Shown: in pieces, positions 1 through 6,035 of the stretch
Layout: each line of letters begins with the position of its first letter
How positions within the stretch are numbered: position 1 is the stretch's first letter
Notes under the pieces: model-generated
The model's database searches: none
Told to the model about the DNA's origin: nothing
What the model saw: the letters and a program-made list of their open reading frames with translations, nothing else
NCBI GenBank assembly: GCA_946481605.1
Contig: CAMLPA010000216.1
Span: 1 to 6,035 of the forward strand
From: an uncultured Flavihumibacter sp.
GTDB taxonomy: Bacteria > Bacteroidota > Bacteroidia > Chitinophagales > Chitinophagaceae
Length of the DNA stretch: 6,035 bases
Reading direction: 5' to 3'
Translations under genes and position numbers: made by a program

Positions 1-45
1 TCGTTCGGGACGAAGAGGCCGCTGGTTCGAATCCAGTCATCCCGA
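1..45 (+). tRNA. tRNA-Pro (anticodon CGG), 3' part only; 5' end lies outside the window
   Basis: Proline tRNA reading CCG codons, cut by the window edge inside the 5' strand of the anticodon stem. Seen directly: TCG (1-3) pairs with the first bases of CGAAG (11-15). The seven-base anticodon loop is 4-10, with CGG at 6-8 and G at position 37 as is usual for proline tRNAs. A five-base variable loop follows (16-20). The T arm is GCTGG / TTCGAAT / CCAGT (21-37), with a G-T closing pair. The acceptor 3' strand is CATCCCG (38-44) and the discriminator base is A45. The next bases are CAG, so the CCA tail is not encoded and would be added after transcription. The missing 5' acceptor strand should read CGGGATG. 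Confidence 0.93.
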
Positions 46-68
46 CAGCATTCAGTTCAAAGGATTAC

Positions 69-105
69 AAAAGGCTCGTGAAACGCAATGTTCACGGGCC
101 TTTTT
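69..105 (+). terminator. Intrinsic terminator of the tRNA-Pro transcript, bidirectional in form
   Basis: A ten-pair core stem, 73-82 against 91-100, contains one T-G wobble (76/97) and closes an eight-base loop (83-90). It is extended by four A-T pairs (69-72 with 101-104), and the run of five T (101-105) follows the core. It lies 24 bases after the tRNA discriminator base, so it most likely ends the tRNA transcript. The A run at 69-72 gives a four-T tract on the other strand, so the same hairpin could also stop leftward transcription coming from the membrane-protein genes. Confidence 0.82.
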
Positions 106-106
106 C

Positions 107-130
107 AGAACCTTAAACACCGGTTCTTTT
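107..130 (+). terminator. Possible second, weaker terminator hairpin
   Basis: AGAACC (107-112) is the reverse complement of GGTTCT (122-127). The nine bases between form a loop and further T follow (to 130). It sits directly after the strong tRNA terminator and could be a backup. The stem is only six pairs and the T run short, so this may be chance. Confidence 0.3.
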
Positions 131-156
131 ATCAATGATATTTTCGTTGGAGTTAC

Positions 157-313
157 GTTATTTTTTACTACGATACTGCCGGAAATCATGTCCTGAATTG
201 CACGCCTGTTTATCATATTTACCAAGTATGAAAGCTGAAGCGAACATCAGGCTTATCAATAACACGGCATCAATGAACGCAGACTGAAAACGTTCGGACA
301 GTTCCAGGTATTT
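157..313 (-). pseudogene. Remnant of an RDD-family membrane protein gene, internally deleted and frameshifted
   Basis: Two pieces of one protein family lie in different frames of the - strand. From 313 downwards the reading is KYLELSERFQ, then SAFIDAVLLISLMFASAFIL, then GKYDKQ (to 206). This is a charged R/D start leading into a hydrophobic helix, like the first transmembrane segment of Bacteroidota RDD proteins (R-xxx-x-ID pattern). From 210 to 157, one frame over, it reads NRRAIQDMISGSIVVKNN. This matches the usual C-terminal RDD signature (n-rR-a-iHD-misGtiVv), with Q in place of the usual H. The normal middle of the family, roughly a hundred residues with a second helix, is absent. The N-terminal frame hits TAA at 158-160. 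There is no start codon before the first piece, because TAA at 314-316 sits immediately upstream in frame. The C-terminal frame runs on without a stop through the tRNA terminator to 52-54, so the original end is unclear. Family assignment is from memory of the motifs, not a search. The alternative is chance coding-like sequence. Confidence 0.5.
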
Positions 314-444
314 TTATGGCAAGGCGTTAAGTGGTAATGGTTTGAATGGCAAATAAGACATTCGGGTAGAATAGTCAATCGCCTGCATGGGTTACCTGGC
401 AAAGGATGATGAGCCGTTGGCGTGTAAACCTAGCGCCGGCCTCT
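314..444. other. Non-coding stretch between the RDD remnant and the DUF3667 gene
   Basis: No intact gene is visible here. On the - strand a 24-codon frame (ATG at 386-388, ending at TAA 314-316) lies in frame with, and directly upstream of, the RDD remnant, so it may be leftover 5' sequence of that gene. Its translation resembles nothing I recognise. An imperfect GC-rich inverted repeat (GGCG at 419-422, CGCC at 434-437) lies just after the stop codon of the DUF3667 gene, but it has no T run. Confidence 0.4.
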
Positions 445-1239
445 TTATTTTGGTTTAATATATTCTAATGCTTGCGGTCCATTTAATAAAGAAATAATTA
501 CCCCGATAATTCCTGCCAATATAATGATGATTAAATACGTTGCGATCGTTAAACCCAATACCGCCAATACCTTTAATAGTATTGATTTTATTGACCTTTC
601 CCTGTAGAACGCCCTGAAGAACCAGAACAATATTGGCGGAACAAGTAAAACTGAAAACTGGGTCATTTTAAAGAAAATGCCTGGTGAGTGTCTGAAAAAA
701 AACATGAGCGGGTAAACTAAAATAATGCTCACCAACGTATAAAAAGACAAAATATAGGCGTTCATCACCACATGCTCATAATAATTATTGCCCCATTTCC
801 GGAACGCGATTTTTGTAATAAGCGCAAATAATGGAATGTATATCAACATGAGTATTGAGTTGTAGCTCGACATGAACGTCATCATATCTGCCATTAACTT
901 CGAATTCACATGTATCTGCGCAAAATAGTCGCTTAGCACTTCTTTAAAGTTCAACACTTTAAAAGAAATAAAGGTGGAAATACCACTTAATACAAATACC
1001 AGTAATATTGGCTTATAGTGGTTTACCCTGTTGCCGTCTATAAATTCACGAGCCGTTTTGCCAGGGTTTTTCAGCGTACTTTTTATGGAATAGAGCAATC
1101 CCTTATTGGTGTGAAAAATAGTGTATTGCAGCTCGTCCCAAATGTATTTTCTGTCAATTCGTTTGTATTTTTTCTGCCCGCATTTCCCACAAAAATTCTC
1201 TGTTACCTGGTTGGCACAGTTTAAACAAGTTTCCGCCAT
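445..1239 (-). CDS. DUF3667-type protein: N-terminal zinc ribbon plus multi-pass membrane domain
   Basis: A 264-residue integral membrane protein of unknown function. The N-terminus has a short zinc-ribbon knuckle, with Cys5/Cys8 and Cys17/Cys20 as two CxxC pairs. An amphipathic stretch follows with the pattern F-H-T-N-K-G-L-L (42-49) and K-N-P-G-K-T-A-R-E-F-I-D-G-N-R (57-71). That order (ribbon, HT-x-KG, NPGxxxREFIxGxR) is what I know from DUF3667 proteins, which are widespread in Bacteroidota. Hydrophobic segments lie near residues 77-97, 127-146, 160-182, 194-210 and 221-250, so about five helices. The ATG at 1239-1237 is chosen because the first cysteine pair follows at once and only one base separates it from the TAA of the upstream gene, which suggests translational coupling. 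No Shine-Dalgarno sequence is seen. The gene is AT-rich: bases 481-540 have 15 G/C of 60. Family call good; cellular role unknown. Confidence 0.88.
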   Translation of the reverse strand: MAETCLNCANQVTENFCGKCGQKKYKRIDRKYIWDELQYTIFHTNKGLLYSIKSTLKNPGKTAREFIDGNRVNHYKPILLVFVLSGISTFISFKVLNFKEVLSDYFAQIHVNSKLMADMMTFMSSYNSILMLIYIPLFALITKIAFRKWGNNYYEHVVMNAYILSFYTLVSIILVYPLMFFFRHSPGIFFKMTQFSVLLVPPILFWFFRAFYRERSIKSILLKVLAVLGLTIATYLIIIILAGIIGVIISLLNGPQALEYIKPK

Positions 1240-1240
1240 T

Positions 1241-1489
1241 TTAGTTGGTATTTCTGGATTTGATTTCTTTTTTTACGTCCTGGTAGTTTTTCAGATTCAT
1301 CAAAAAAAGCGGGGTAAACAGCAGTGGCATTACAGTGAAAAAAGTGAATCCTTTTAGGATGAAGCCAAATATGGATGCTCCTGCCATGATTCCGATGAGC
1401 GCGGCGAAAGCGATGTAAATGGCTTTTCGTTTTTTTTCTTCAAGCATTAATTCCTGCACCGTAAGTTCAGCTAGTTTTTTTGTCTGCAT
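1241..1489 (-). CDS. Small two-helix membrane protein, function unknown
   Basis: An 82-residue protein. It has a charged N-terminal segment with the pattern K-K-L-A-E-L-T-x-x-E-L-x-x-E-E-K-K-R-K (4-22), then two hydrophobic helices (about 23-45 and 48-66) separated by a short G/K turn. The C-terminal tail is basic and hydrophilic (67-82), as expected for a hairpin with both ends on the cytosolic side. Small proteins with this layout and this L-x-E-L-T-x-E-E-L opening are common in Bacteroidota. Some carry the database name 'redox-active disulfide protein 2', but this one contains no cysteine at all, so that name would mislead here. Start ATG is at 1489-1487. It ends one base before the start of the DUF3667-type gene (TAA-A-ATG), so the two probably form one translational unit. 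A candidate promoter lies at 1524-1555. It could instead be read through from the kinase gene 164 bases upstream. Confidence 0.8.
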   Translation of the reverse strand: MQTKKLAELTVQELMLEEKKRKAIYIAFAALIGIMAGASIFGFILKGFTFFTVMPLLFTPLFLMNLKNYQDVKKEIKSRNTN

Positions 1490-1523
1490 GTGTTTTAAGA
1501 TATTTAGTTTCCTGTCTGAGTTT

Positions 1524-1555
1524 TAAAAGTAGATTTTTTTTACTTTTTCCTGAAA
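1524..1555 (-). promoter_or_regulatory. Candidate Bacteroidota-type promoter for the two membrane-protein genes
   Basis: On the - strand TACTTTTA (1531-1524) matches seven of eight positions of the Bacteroidota -7 element TAnnTTTG. TTTC (1555-1552) lies 20 bases upstream, in the place of the -33 TTTG box. Transcription would start near 1517, giving a leader of about 28 bases before the ATG at 1489. The region is very AT-rich, so a chance match is quite possible. Confidence 0.35.
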
Positions 1556-1630
1556 CTGAAATTAAAATCTGAACACATAAGCTTTTTTCCTATTTAAGAA
1601 CCTGGGACCGGTCGCCGCAAGAACTATAGA

Positions 1631-1662
1631 CAACATTAACTGGAATTCATCCCTTAATGTTG
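1631..1662 (-). other. Perfect 9-bp inverted repeat containing the stop codon of the kinase gene
   Basis: CAACATTAA (1631-1639) is repeated in inverted form as TTAATGTTG (1654-1662), with a 14-base loop. On the - strand the first arm includes the last codons and the TAA stop (1656-1654) of the kinase gene. The second arm is followed by TCTATAG, not a T run, so it is not a standard intrinsic terminator. It could protect the 3' end of the transcript or act as a weak terminator. Confidence 0.4.
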
Positions 1663-4600
1663 CTGTATCATTTTTAAAACAAGTGTAATTTCTTTGATGA
1701 TTGCTTCGCAGAATCCTGGTGTCTCCTCCGGCTGATGTTCACCCTTGCGCTCCAGTTCATTTGCCATTTCAGCGAGCGTGTACATGCCTGCCGAGGCCGC
1801 TGTTCCATAAAGCTTGTGTCCGATTTCTTTTGCGGCCTCGCCTGTTGGATGCTCAGACAATCTCTTTAAAGCCTGCATAGATTTTTCCAACTCACGCTTT
1901 GCCGCATCAAGTGTTTCCGCGAGCGAAACCGGGTCGTCTCCAATATATGACCGGAGTTTTTGCGGATCGTAATGTTTTTCAGCAGCAGGTGTGTCCAAGG
2001 TTTCCATTACGGGTCCTTCCTGGTGGTACAACCATTTGTTCACCACGCCGGCGATGGTATCAGCAATGATGGGTTTCACCAGGAAATCATTCATGCCAGC
2101 GGCAAGGCATTTTTCTTTTTCCCCCTTCACATTACCAGCGGTGAGTGCTATGATGGGAATCAGGTTCCCGTTTTCCAGGCTCCTGATCTGCGCGGTGGCA
2201 TCGTAACCGTTCATTACAGGCATCTGAACGTCCATAAGTATGAGGTCGGGTAACCTGTTCCGGCAGAGTGCAACGGCCTGTGCCCCATCAGTGGCTTCCA
2301 GGATGGTGGCTGAGGGGGCGATGCTGCGTATTATGGTTCTGGCGAGTAGCATGTTCACTGAATTGTCTTCAGCAATCAGGATGGCCCCGCTCACCCCTGT
2401 GTTTTCCGTTTCTTTTTCCGGTTCTGGGGTTTGAAGTGTTTCGTTTGTCCGTAACCGGGAAAGCATACCGTAGAGGTCCTGTAGTTTAAGGGGTTTGATC
2501 AGCCTTTTCCTGATGTCCAGTTCTTTGCACCATTGGTGAATACTTTGGTCGTCGGAGGAACTGTGGAGCAAAGCGATGGGTTGCTCATCGAAGCTGGGGT
2601 AAAAACTTTGCCTGATTTTGCGCACTGTTTCCAGTCCATCCATATAAGGCATGTGGTAGTCGATGAGGATCACGTCGAACTGTTCCCCTTTTGCGAGGAG
2701 TTGAAGTGCTTCAAATCCGTTGGTGGCTTCGGTTACTTTCATTTGTTTCAGGGCGAGCATCCGGGAAACGATGAGGCGGTTGTGTTCGTTGTCGTCCACC
2801 ACCAGTACATTCCTGATGTTTTCGATGCCTGTCCATTCAATGGATTCACCCTGTTCGGCCCTGAAGACGATGTCGAAGAAGAAAGTACTTCCTTTTCCGG
2901 GCTTGCTTTCCAGTTGCAGCCGACTATTCATCAGTGCGAGCAGTTTGTTGGCGATGGTAAGTCCGAGTCCGGTTCCTCCATATCTTTTGGTGGTGGAACT
3001 GTCTTCCTGGGTGAATGCGTCGAATATTTTGTGTTGTCTGTCGGGTTTGATACCAATGCCTGTATCCCGAACCGCGAAGCGGATGGTGCGCTCGTTGCTG
3101 TTGCCGCCCATGTCCATGATTTTCAGTTCTATTTCTCCTTTTTCGGTGAACTTGGCGGCGTTGCTGAGCAGGTTTACCAGGATTTGTTTCAGGCGGATGG
3201 CATCGGCGTAAATGAACCTCGGAAGGTCGGTTCCGATGTTGAGGAGCATTTCGAGCCCCTTGTACTGAACCTGGTAAGTGATGATATCGCTGGCCTGGCC
3301 GCAGAGTTCATAAAGGTCACATTTTTCAATGTCCAGTTCAAGGCGACCCGCTTCTATCTTCGAAAAATCGAGGATATCGTTAATGGTACTGAGGAGCGCG
3401 TTGCCGGATTGGTTGATGATGGAAACGTATTGCCGCTGGGTTTCACTGAGCGGGGTTTTTAAGACCAGGTCGGTGAAGCCGATCACGCCATTGAGCGGGG
3501 TTCTGATCTCGTGGCTCATATTGGCCAGAAATTCCGATTTGGCCACGTTCGCCTGTTCGGCCTGTTCTTTGGCCAGTTTCAGTTCTTCCCGCTGCTTGAT
3601 CATGGCGGTAATGTTCTGGGTAAAAAGCATCATGCCGCCCACTTTTCCATCATGACTATACCAGGGCCTCATTTCCCAGGTAACATACTGGTCCTCCGGG
3701 TCATCTTTCAGCCGGTACACATCTTCTTCTTTTCTTTCCACAGCCCCTGCCAGAATTCTTTGGTGCCTGTCTTTACGGTCTTGTGAGAGGTCTGGGAATA
3801 CATCATAGTAAGACATTCCCACCACTTCTTTCCCCGCCAGGTGGTAATCATCCTTCCATCTTTTACTTACGGCGATGAGTTGCATGTTTTCATCCACCAT
3901 CGCTACGGCTGCAGGAGTATGCTCCACGAAGGAGGCGAGCCTGCTTTTTTCGTTGATGAGCGCGTTTTCGATGATCCTTTTCTCCGTGATGTCAATCGCT
4001 ACGCCGAGGTAGCCGGTAATTTCGCCATCATGGTCGCGGATGGCGGTGGCCACCAGGGATACGGTTCTTTTTTCGCCATTTTTCCGGATATAGGTCCAAT
4101 CCCTGTTTTCGGACCCCACACCTTTTGCCACTGTTATAAATACGCTTAGTCCTTCCACCGGCTGCCCGAGTTTTTCGGTGAGTTCGCGGCCACGTTGCGC
4201 CACTTCTGCGGGATCGTGGAAGATAGTAGGGGTGTGAATGCCCACCATTTCTTCGCTGGTGTAGCCGAGCATTTTTTCGGCTCCGGTATTGAATACGGTG
4301 ATAAGTCCGTTCGGATCGGTGGCAATGATGCTTACTTCGGAAGCCGCGTTCAACAAATCGTTGAGTTGTTTCTGGGAGCGCCGTATTTCAAGGTCAGCGC
4401 GTTTCGCGGAGTCTATATCCTGGAAAGTGCCGTACAGTTTTTTGCATACACCCTCTTTCATTTCAGCGCGACCTATCGCTCTTACCCAAAAGTCTCTTCC
4501 ATTTGCATCTGTTAACTCAAGTTCCATGTCCCAGGCTGTACCATGGTGCAACGCCAGGTTTACCGCTGTTGCTATGCGTTCCCTGCTTTCTCCTTCTTTG

Positions 4601-5991
4601 TAAAAATTAATCGCTGTGCTGAGATCCGGCTGATAATCTTCAGCCACAGCGTGAATCTCTTTAGTGATGCTGGACCAATAAAGTTTCCTGTTTTCGAGGT
4701 CCAGCTCCCAGCCACCCACGCGTGCCATTTCGCTGGTTTGTTCCAGCATCAGCCTGGTGATCCGCAAACTTTCTTCCAGCGCGGCACGCTCCGTAATGTC
4801 CACAGCGTTGCCGATTACATAAGGTTTTGCACCATCGCCCCATTCCAGGATATTATTGAACAGCCATATCTTGGGCGTGCCGTTTTTGTGCAGCGTAATC
4901 ATCTGGCCACTGGCGAACCCAGATCGTTTTATTTCTTCCAGGTAGGCGCGAACGTTTGGATGTCTTTCTTCGGGAATAATATCGAAGAGGGTTTGTGGCA
5001 GAATTTCTTCCGGTGTATAGCCCAGGATGCGGGCGCCTGCTGTATTTACAGATAAGAAATGTCCTTCAAGGTCATGCGTACACATCAATCCCTGGGAGTT
5101 TTCAAAAAAAGCGCGCAGTTTTCCTTCACTTTCAGCCAGTTTCGCGGCCCTTTCTTTTTCAAGGGTAATGTCCCGCGCGATGGCGAAGAGGTAACCTGTT
5201 TCCGGCTCGGGCGTTGCCACCCACTGCAGCCAGCGGTACTGCCCATCATTGCGTTTGAACCGGTGTTGGAAATTCACGGTGGGTTCTCCTGCCGCCAGCT
5301 TGGTAAGTTCTGCCTGGGTGGCATTCAGATCGCTGGGATGCACCAGTTCAAAAAAGGAAGTATGGAGCAGGGTTTGCTCATCCCATCCCAATATGACTGT
5401 AAATGCGGGGTTCACTCTTTTAAAGAAACCATCGGTTCCGGCAATGCACAACAGGTCGTTGGAAAGCCGGAACAACATTTCAAAGTGCCTGAACTCTTCT
5501 TTCTGCCGCCTTTCCACAATCAGGTCCATCACTTCTTCCGCCAGGAGTTTCAACGCTTCTTTCTGATCGGGCCGCAGGTGACCAGGTTCAGGCCCCAGTA
5601 CACATAGGGTACCCAGCGCATAGCCGTTCGGGTCCACCAAAGGCTGACCGGCATAGAACCTGATGCCTGGTTCATTCAGCACCATTTCGTTGCTGTTGAA
5701 ACGTTCGTCCATGCGCGCATCCGGTACCTCCATGATGTGGTGGTCCAGAATTGCATACTGGCAAAAAGCTACCTCCCGTGATGTTTCTTTCACATCAAGT
5801 CCGGTTCCTGATTTGATCCATTGGCGATTTTCATCAATCAATGATACCAGGGATATGGGCGTACCGCAGATCAGCGCCGCCAGCCGGGTAATGCGATCGA
5901 AAGACGCTTCAGGAAGCGTATCCAGTATTTTGTAGCCACGTAAGGCCCGGACGCGTTCGGCTTCATGCATAGTAACTGTGTATTGATTCAC
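1654..5991 (-). CDS. Soluble hybrid histidine kinase: GAF - 5 PAS - HisKA - HATPase - REC - REC - Hpt
   Basis: A sensor kinase with a complete His-Asp-Asp-His phosphorelay in one chain. Domains in order: GAF about 20-160 (C77, RFYAG at 111-115); PAS about 165-280, 287-401, 410-530, 537-670 and 677-797, four of them ending in a typical D-I-T/D-I-D motif; a helical linker 797-820; HisKA with phospho-accepting H827 in S-H-E-I-R-T-P-L-N-G. The ATPase has N-box N940/N944, G1 D976-T-G-I-G, F-box F990/F993 and G2 G1005-G-T-G-L-G. REC1 (about 1060-1180) has acid pair D1066/D1067, acceptor D1111 and K1166. REC2 (about 1202-1322) has E1208/D1209, D1254, T1284 and K1306. Hpt (about 1340-1445) has H1392 in G-H-K-L-Y-G-T-A. 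No signal peptide or transmembrane helix is seen, so it should sense cytosolic cues; ligands cannot be told. No output domain or nearby regulator is visible. The longest frame starts with GTG (5991). ATG at residue 8 (5970-5968) lies closer to the usual start of this GAF family (E-R-x-x-A-L-x-x-Y-x-I-L-D-T) and may be the true start, giving 1438 residues. All catalytic residues are intact. Confidence 0.95.
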   Translation of the reverse strand: MNQYTVTMHEAERVRALRGYKILDTLPEASFDRITRLAALICGTPISLVSLIDENRQWIKSGTGLDVKETSREVAFCQYAILDHHIMEVPDARMDERFNSNEMVLNEPGIRFYAGQPLVDPNGYALGTLCVLGPEPGHLRPDQKEALKLLAEEVMDLIVERRQKEEFRHFEMLFRLSNDLLCIAGTDGFFKRVNPAFTVILGWDEQTLLHTSFFELVHPSDLNATQAELTKLAAGEPTVNFQHRFKRNDGQYRWLQWVATPEPETGYLFAIARDITLEKERAAKLAESEGKLRAFFENSQGLMCTHDLEGHFLSVNTAGARILGYTPEEILPQTLFDIIPEERHPNVRAYLEEIKRSGFASGQMITLHKNGTPKIWLFNNILEWGDGAKPYVIGNAVDITERAALEESLRITRLMLEQTSEMARVGGWELDLENRKLYWSSITKEIHAVAEDYQPDLSTAINFYKEGESRERIATAVNLALHHGTAWDMELELTDANGRDFWVRAIGRAEMKEGVCKKLYGTFQDIDSAKRADLEIRRSQKQLNDLLNAASEVSIIATDPNGLITVFNTGAEKMLGYTSEEMVGIHTPTIFHDPAEVAQRGRELTEKLGQPVEGLSVFITVAKGVGSENRDWTYIRKNGEKRTVSLVATAIRDHDGEITGYLGVAIDITEKRIIENALINEKSRLASFVEHTPAAVAMVDENMQLIAVSKRWKDDYHLAGKEVVGMSYYDVFPDLSQDRKDRHQRILAGAVERKEEDVYRLKDDPEDQYVTWEMRPWYSHDGKVGGMMLFTQNITAMIKQREELKLAKEQAEQANVAKSEFLANMSHEIRTPLNGVIGFTDLVLKTPLSETQRQYVSIINQSGNALLSTINDILDFSKIEAGRLELDIEKCDLYELCGQASDIITYQVQYKGLEMLLNIGTDLPRFIYADAIRLKQILVNLLSNAAKFTEKGEIELKIMDMGGNSNERTIRFAVRDTGIGIKPDRQHKIFDAFTQEDSSTTKRYGGTGLGLTIANKLLALMNSRLQLESKPGKGSTFFFDIVFRAEQGESIEWTGIENIRNVLVVDDNEHNRLIVSRMLALKQMKVTEATNGFEALQLLAKGEQFDVILIDYHMPYMDGLETVRKIRQSFYPSFDEQPIALLHSSSDDQSIHQWCKELDIRKRLIKPLKLQDLYGMLSRLRTNETLQTPEPEKETENTGVSGAILIAEDNSVNMLLARTIIRSIAPSATILEATDGAQAVALCRNRLPDLILMDVQMPVMNGYDATAQIRSLENGNLIPIIALTAGNVKGEKEKCLAAGMNDFLVKPIIADTIAGVVNKWLYHQEGPVMETLDTPAAEKHYDPQKLRSYIGDDPVSLAETLDAAKRELEKSMQALKRLSEHPTGEAAKEIGHKLYGTAASAGMYTLAEMANELERKGEHQPEETPGFCEAIIKEITLVLKMIQQH

Positions 5992-5995
5992 TCAT
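5963..5995 (-). other. Possible 10-codon leader peptide overlapping the kinase start
   Basis: ATG at 5995-5993 opens a frame reading MSESIHSYYA and stops at TGA 5965-5963. It covers the GTG candidate start of the kinase (5991) and ends five bases beyond the in-frame kinase ATG (5970-5968), in the string ATGCATGA. Such an overlap would allow translational coupling. There is no Shine-Dalgarno sequence, and the frame is short enough to be chance. Confidence 0.2.
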
Positions 5996-6006
5996 TTCAA
6001 GTACTA

Positions 6007-6014
6007 CGAATATA
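6007..6014 (-). promoter_or_regulatory. Candidate -7 promoter element of the kinase gene
   Basis: TATATTCG on the - strand (6014-6007) matches seven of eight positions of the Bacteroidota TAnnTTTG element. The matching -33 box would fall at or beyond the window edge, so it cannot be checked. Transcription would start near 6000, leaving about 10 bases before the GTG (5991) or about 30 before the ATG (5970). The spacing favours the ATG. Confidence 0.35.
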
Positions 6015-6035
6015 AAAATTTATGGCTGCCGAAGC

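Noticed and set aside
1..45. tRNA 3' end as an integration (att) site for a mobile element
   Set aside because: No second copy of the tRNA 3' sequence is seen elsewhere in the window, and there is no integrase or recombinase gene.
314..388. 24-codon frame upstream of the RDD remnant as a separate small gene
   Set aside because: It has no recognisable features or promoter and is bounded by stops in an area that already looks decayed.
416..440. Hairpin after the DUF3667 stop codon as its terminator
   Set aside because: The stem needs a three-base bulge and no T run follows on the - strand, so it does not meet the form of an intrinsic terminator.
1018..1357. Two short + strand open frames opposite the two membrane-protein genes
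   Set aside because: Their translations are rich in F, V and C as expected for antisense of hydrophobic codons, and they cross gene boundaries without any start signal.
1606..1613. Perfect palindrome GACCGGTC in the gap after the kinase gene
   Set aside because: Eight bases without a spacer is short and cannot form a hairpin; it could be a dimeric binding site, but there is nothing else to support that.
2533..3462. Open frame of 309 codons on the + strand opposite the kinase
   Set aside because: It lies fully inside the kinase coding region, where all domain motifs are intact on the - strand. Its translation shows no recognisable family and it has no promoter or start signal. It is a shadow of the codon use in the kinase gene, as are the other + strand frames over 1654-5991.
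3601..5499. PAS array as a DNA tandem repeat or recent duplication
   Set aside because: The five PAS segments share only short family motifs such as LGYT-x-EE and the D-I-T ending; the sequences between differ widely, so this is ancient domain repetition, not a DNA repeat.

Overview
The window looks like chromosomal DNA of a Bacteroidota member, probably of the Sphingobacteriia/Chitinophagia type. The signs are a DUF3667-type zinc-ribbon membrane protein, an RDD-family remnant of the kind common in that phylum, a very large soluble hybrid histidine kinase, no Shine-Dalgarno sequences at the starts, and near-matches to the Bacteroidota -7 promoter element (TAnnTTTG). The lineage is inferred from content; there is no taxonomic marker beyond a partial tRNA.

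Layout. Positions 1-45 hold the 3' part of a tRNA-Pro (anticodon CGG) on the + strand. It is followed by a strong hairpin terminator (69-105) and a weaker second hairpin (107-130). Positions 157-313 on the - strand carry what appears to be the wreck of an RDD-family membrane protein gene: its N-terminal segment lies in one frame and its C-terminal segment in another, with the middle missing. Positions 314-444 hold nothing else convincing. All intact genes are on the - strand. In transcription order they are a 1445-codon hybrid sensor kinase (5991-1654), a 164-base gap with a possible promoter, an 82-residue two-helix membrane protein (1489-1241), and, one base further on, a 264-residue zinc-ribbon/multi-TM protein (1239-445).

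How the parts work together. The kinase is a self-contained cytosolic phosphorelay: GAF, five PAS domains, HisKA, HATPase, two receivers and an Hpt domain, giving a His-Asp-Asp-His chain. It has no DNA-binding output and no response regulator beside it in this window, so its final target is presumably encoded elsewhere. The two small membrane proteins look translationally coupled. They are markedly more AT-rich than the kinase and need not be functionally linked to it. The bidirectional hairpin beyond the tRNA could end both the tRNA transcript and leftward transcription from the membrane-protein pair.

I found no CRISPR array, insertion sequence, integrase or obvious novel defence-type system. 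The least expected items are the internally deleted RDD pseudogene and the small overlapping reading frame at the kinase start.
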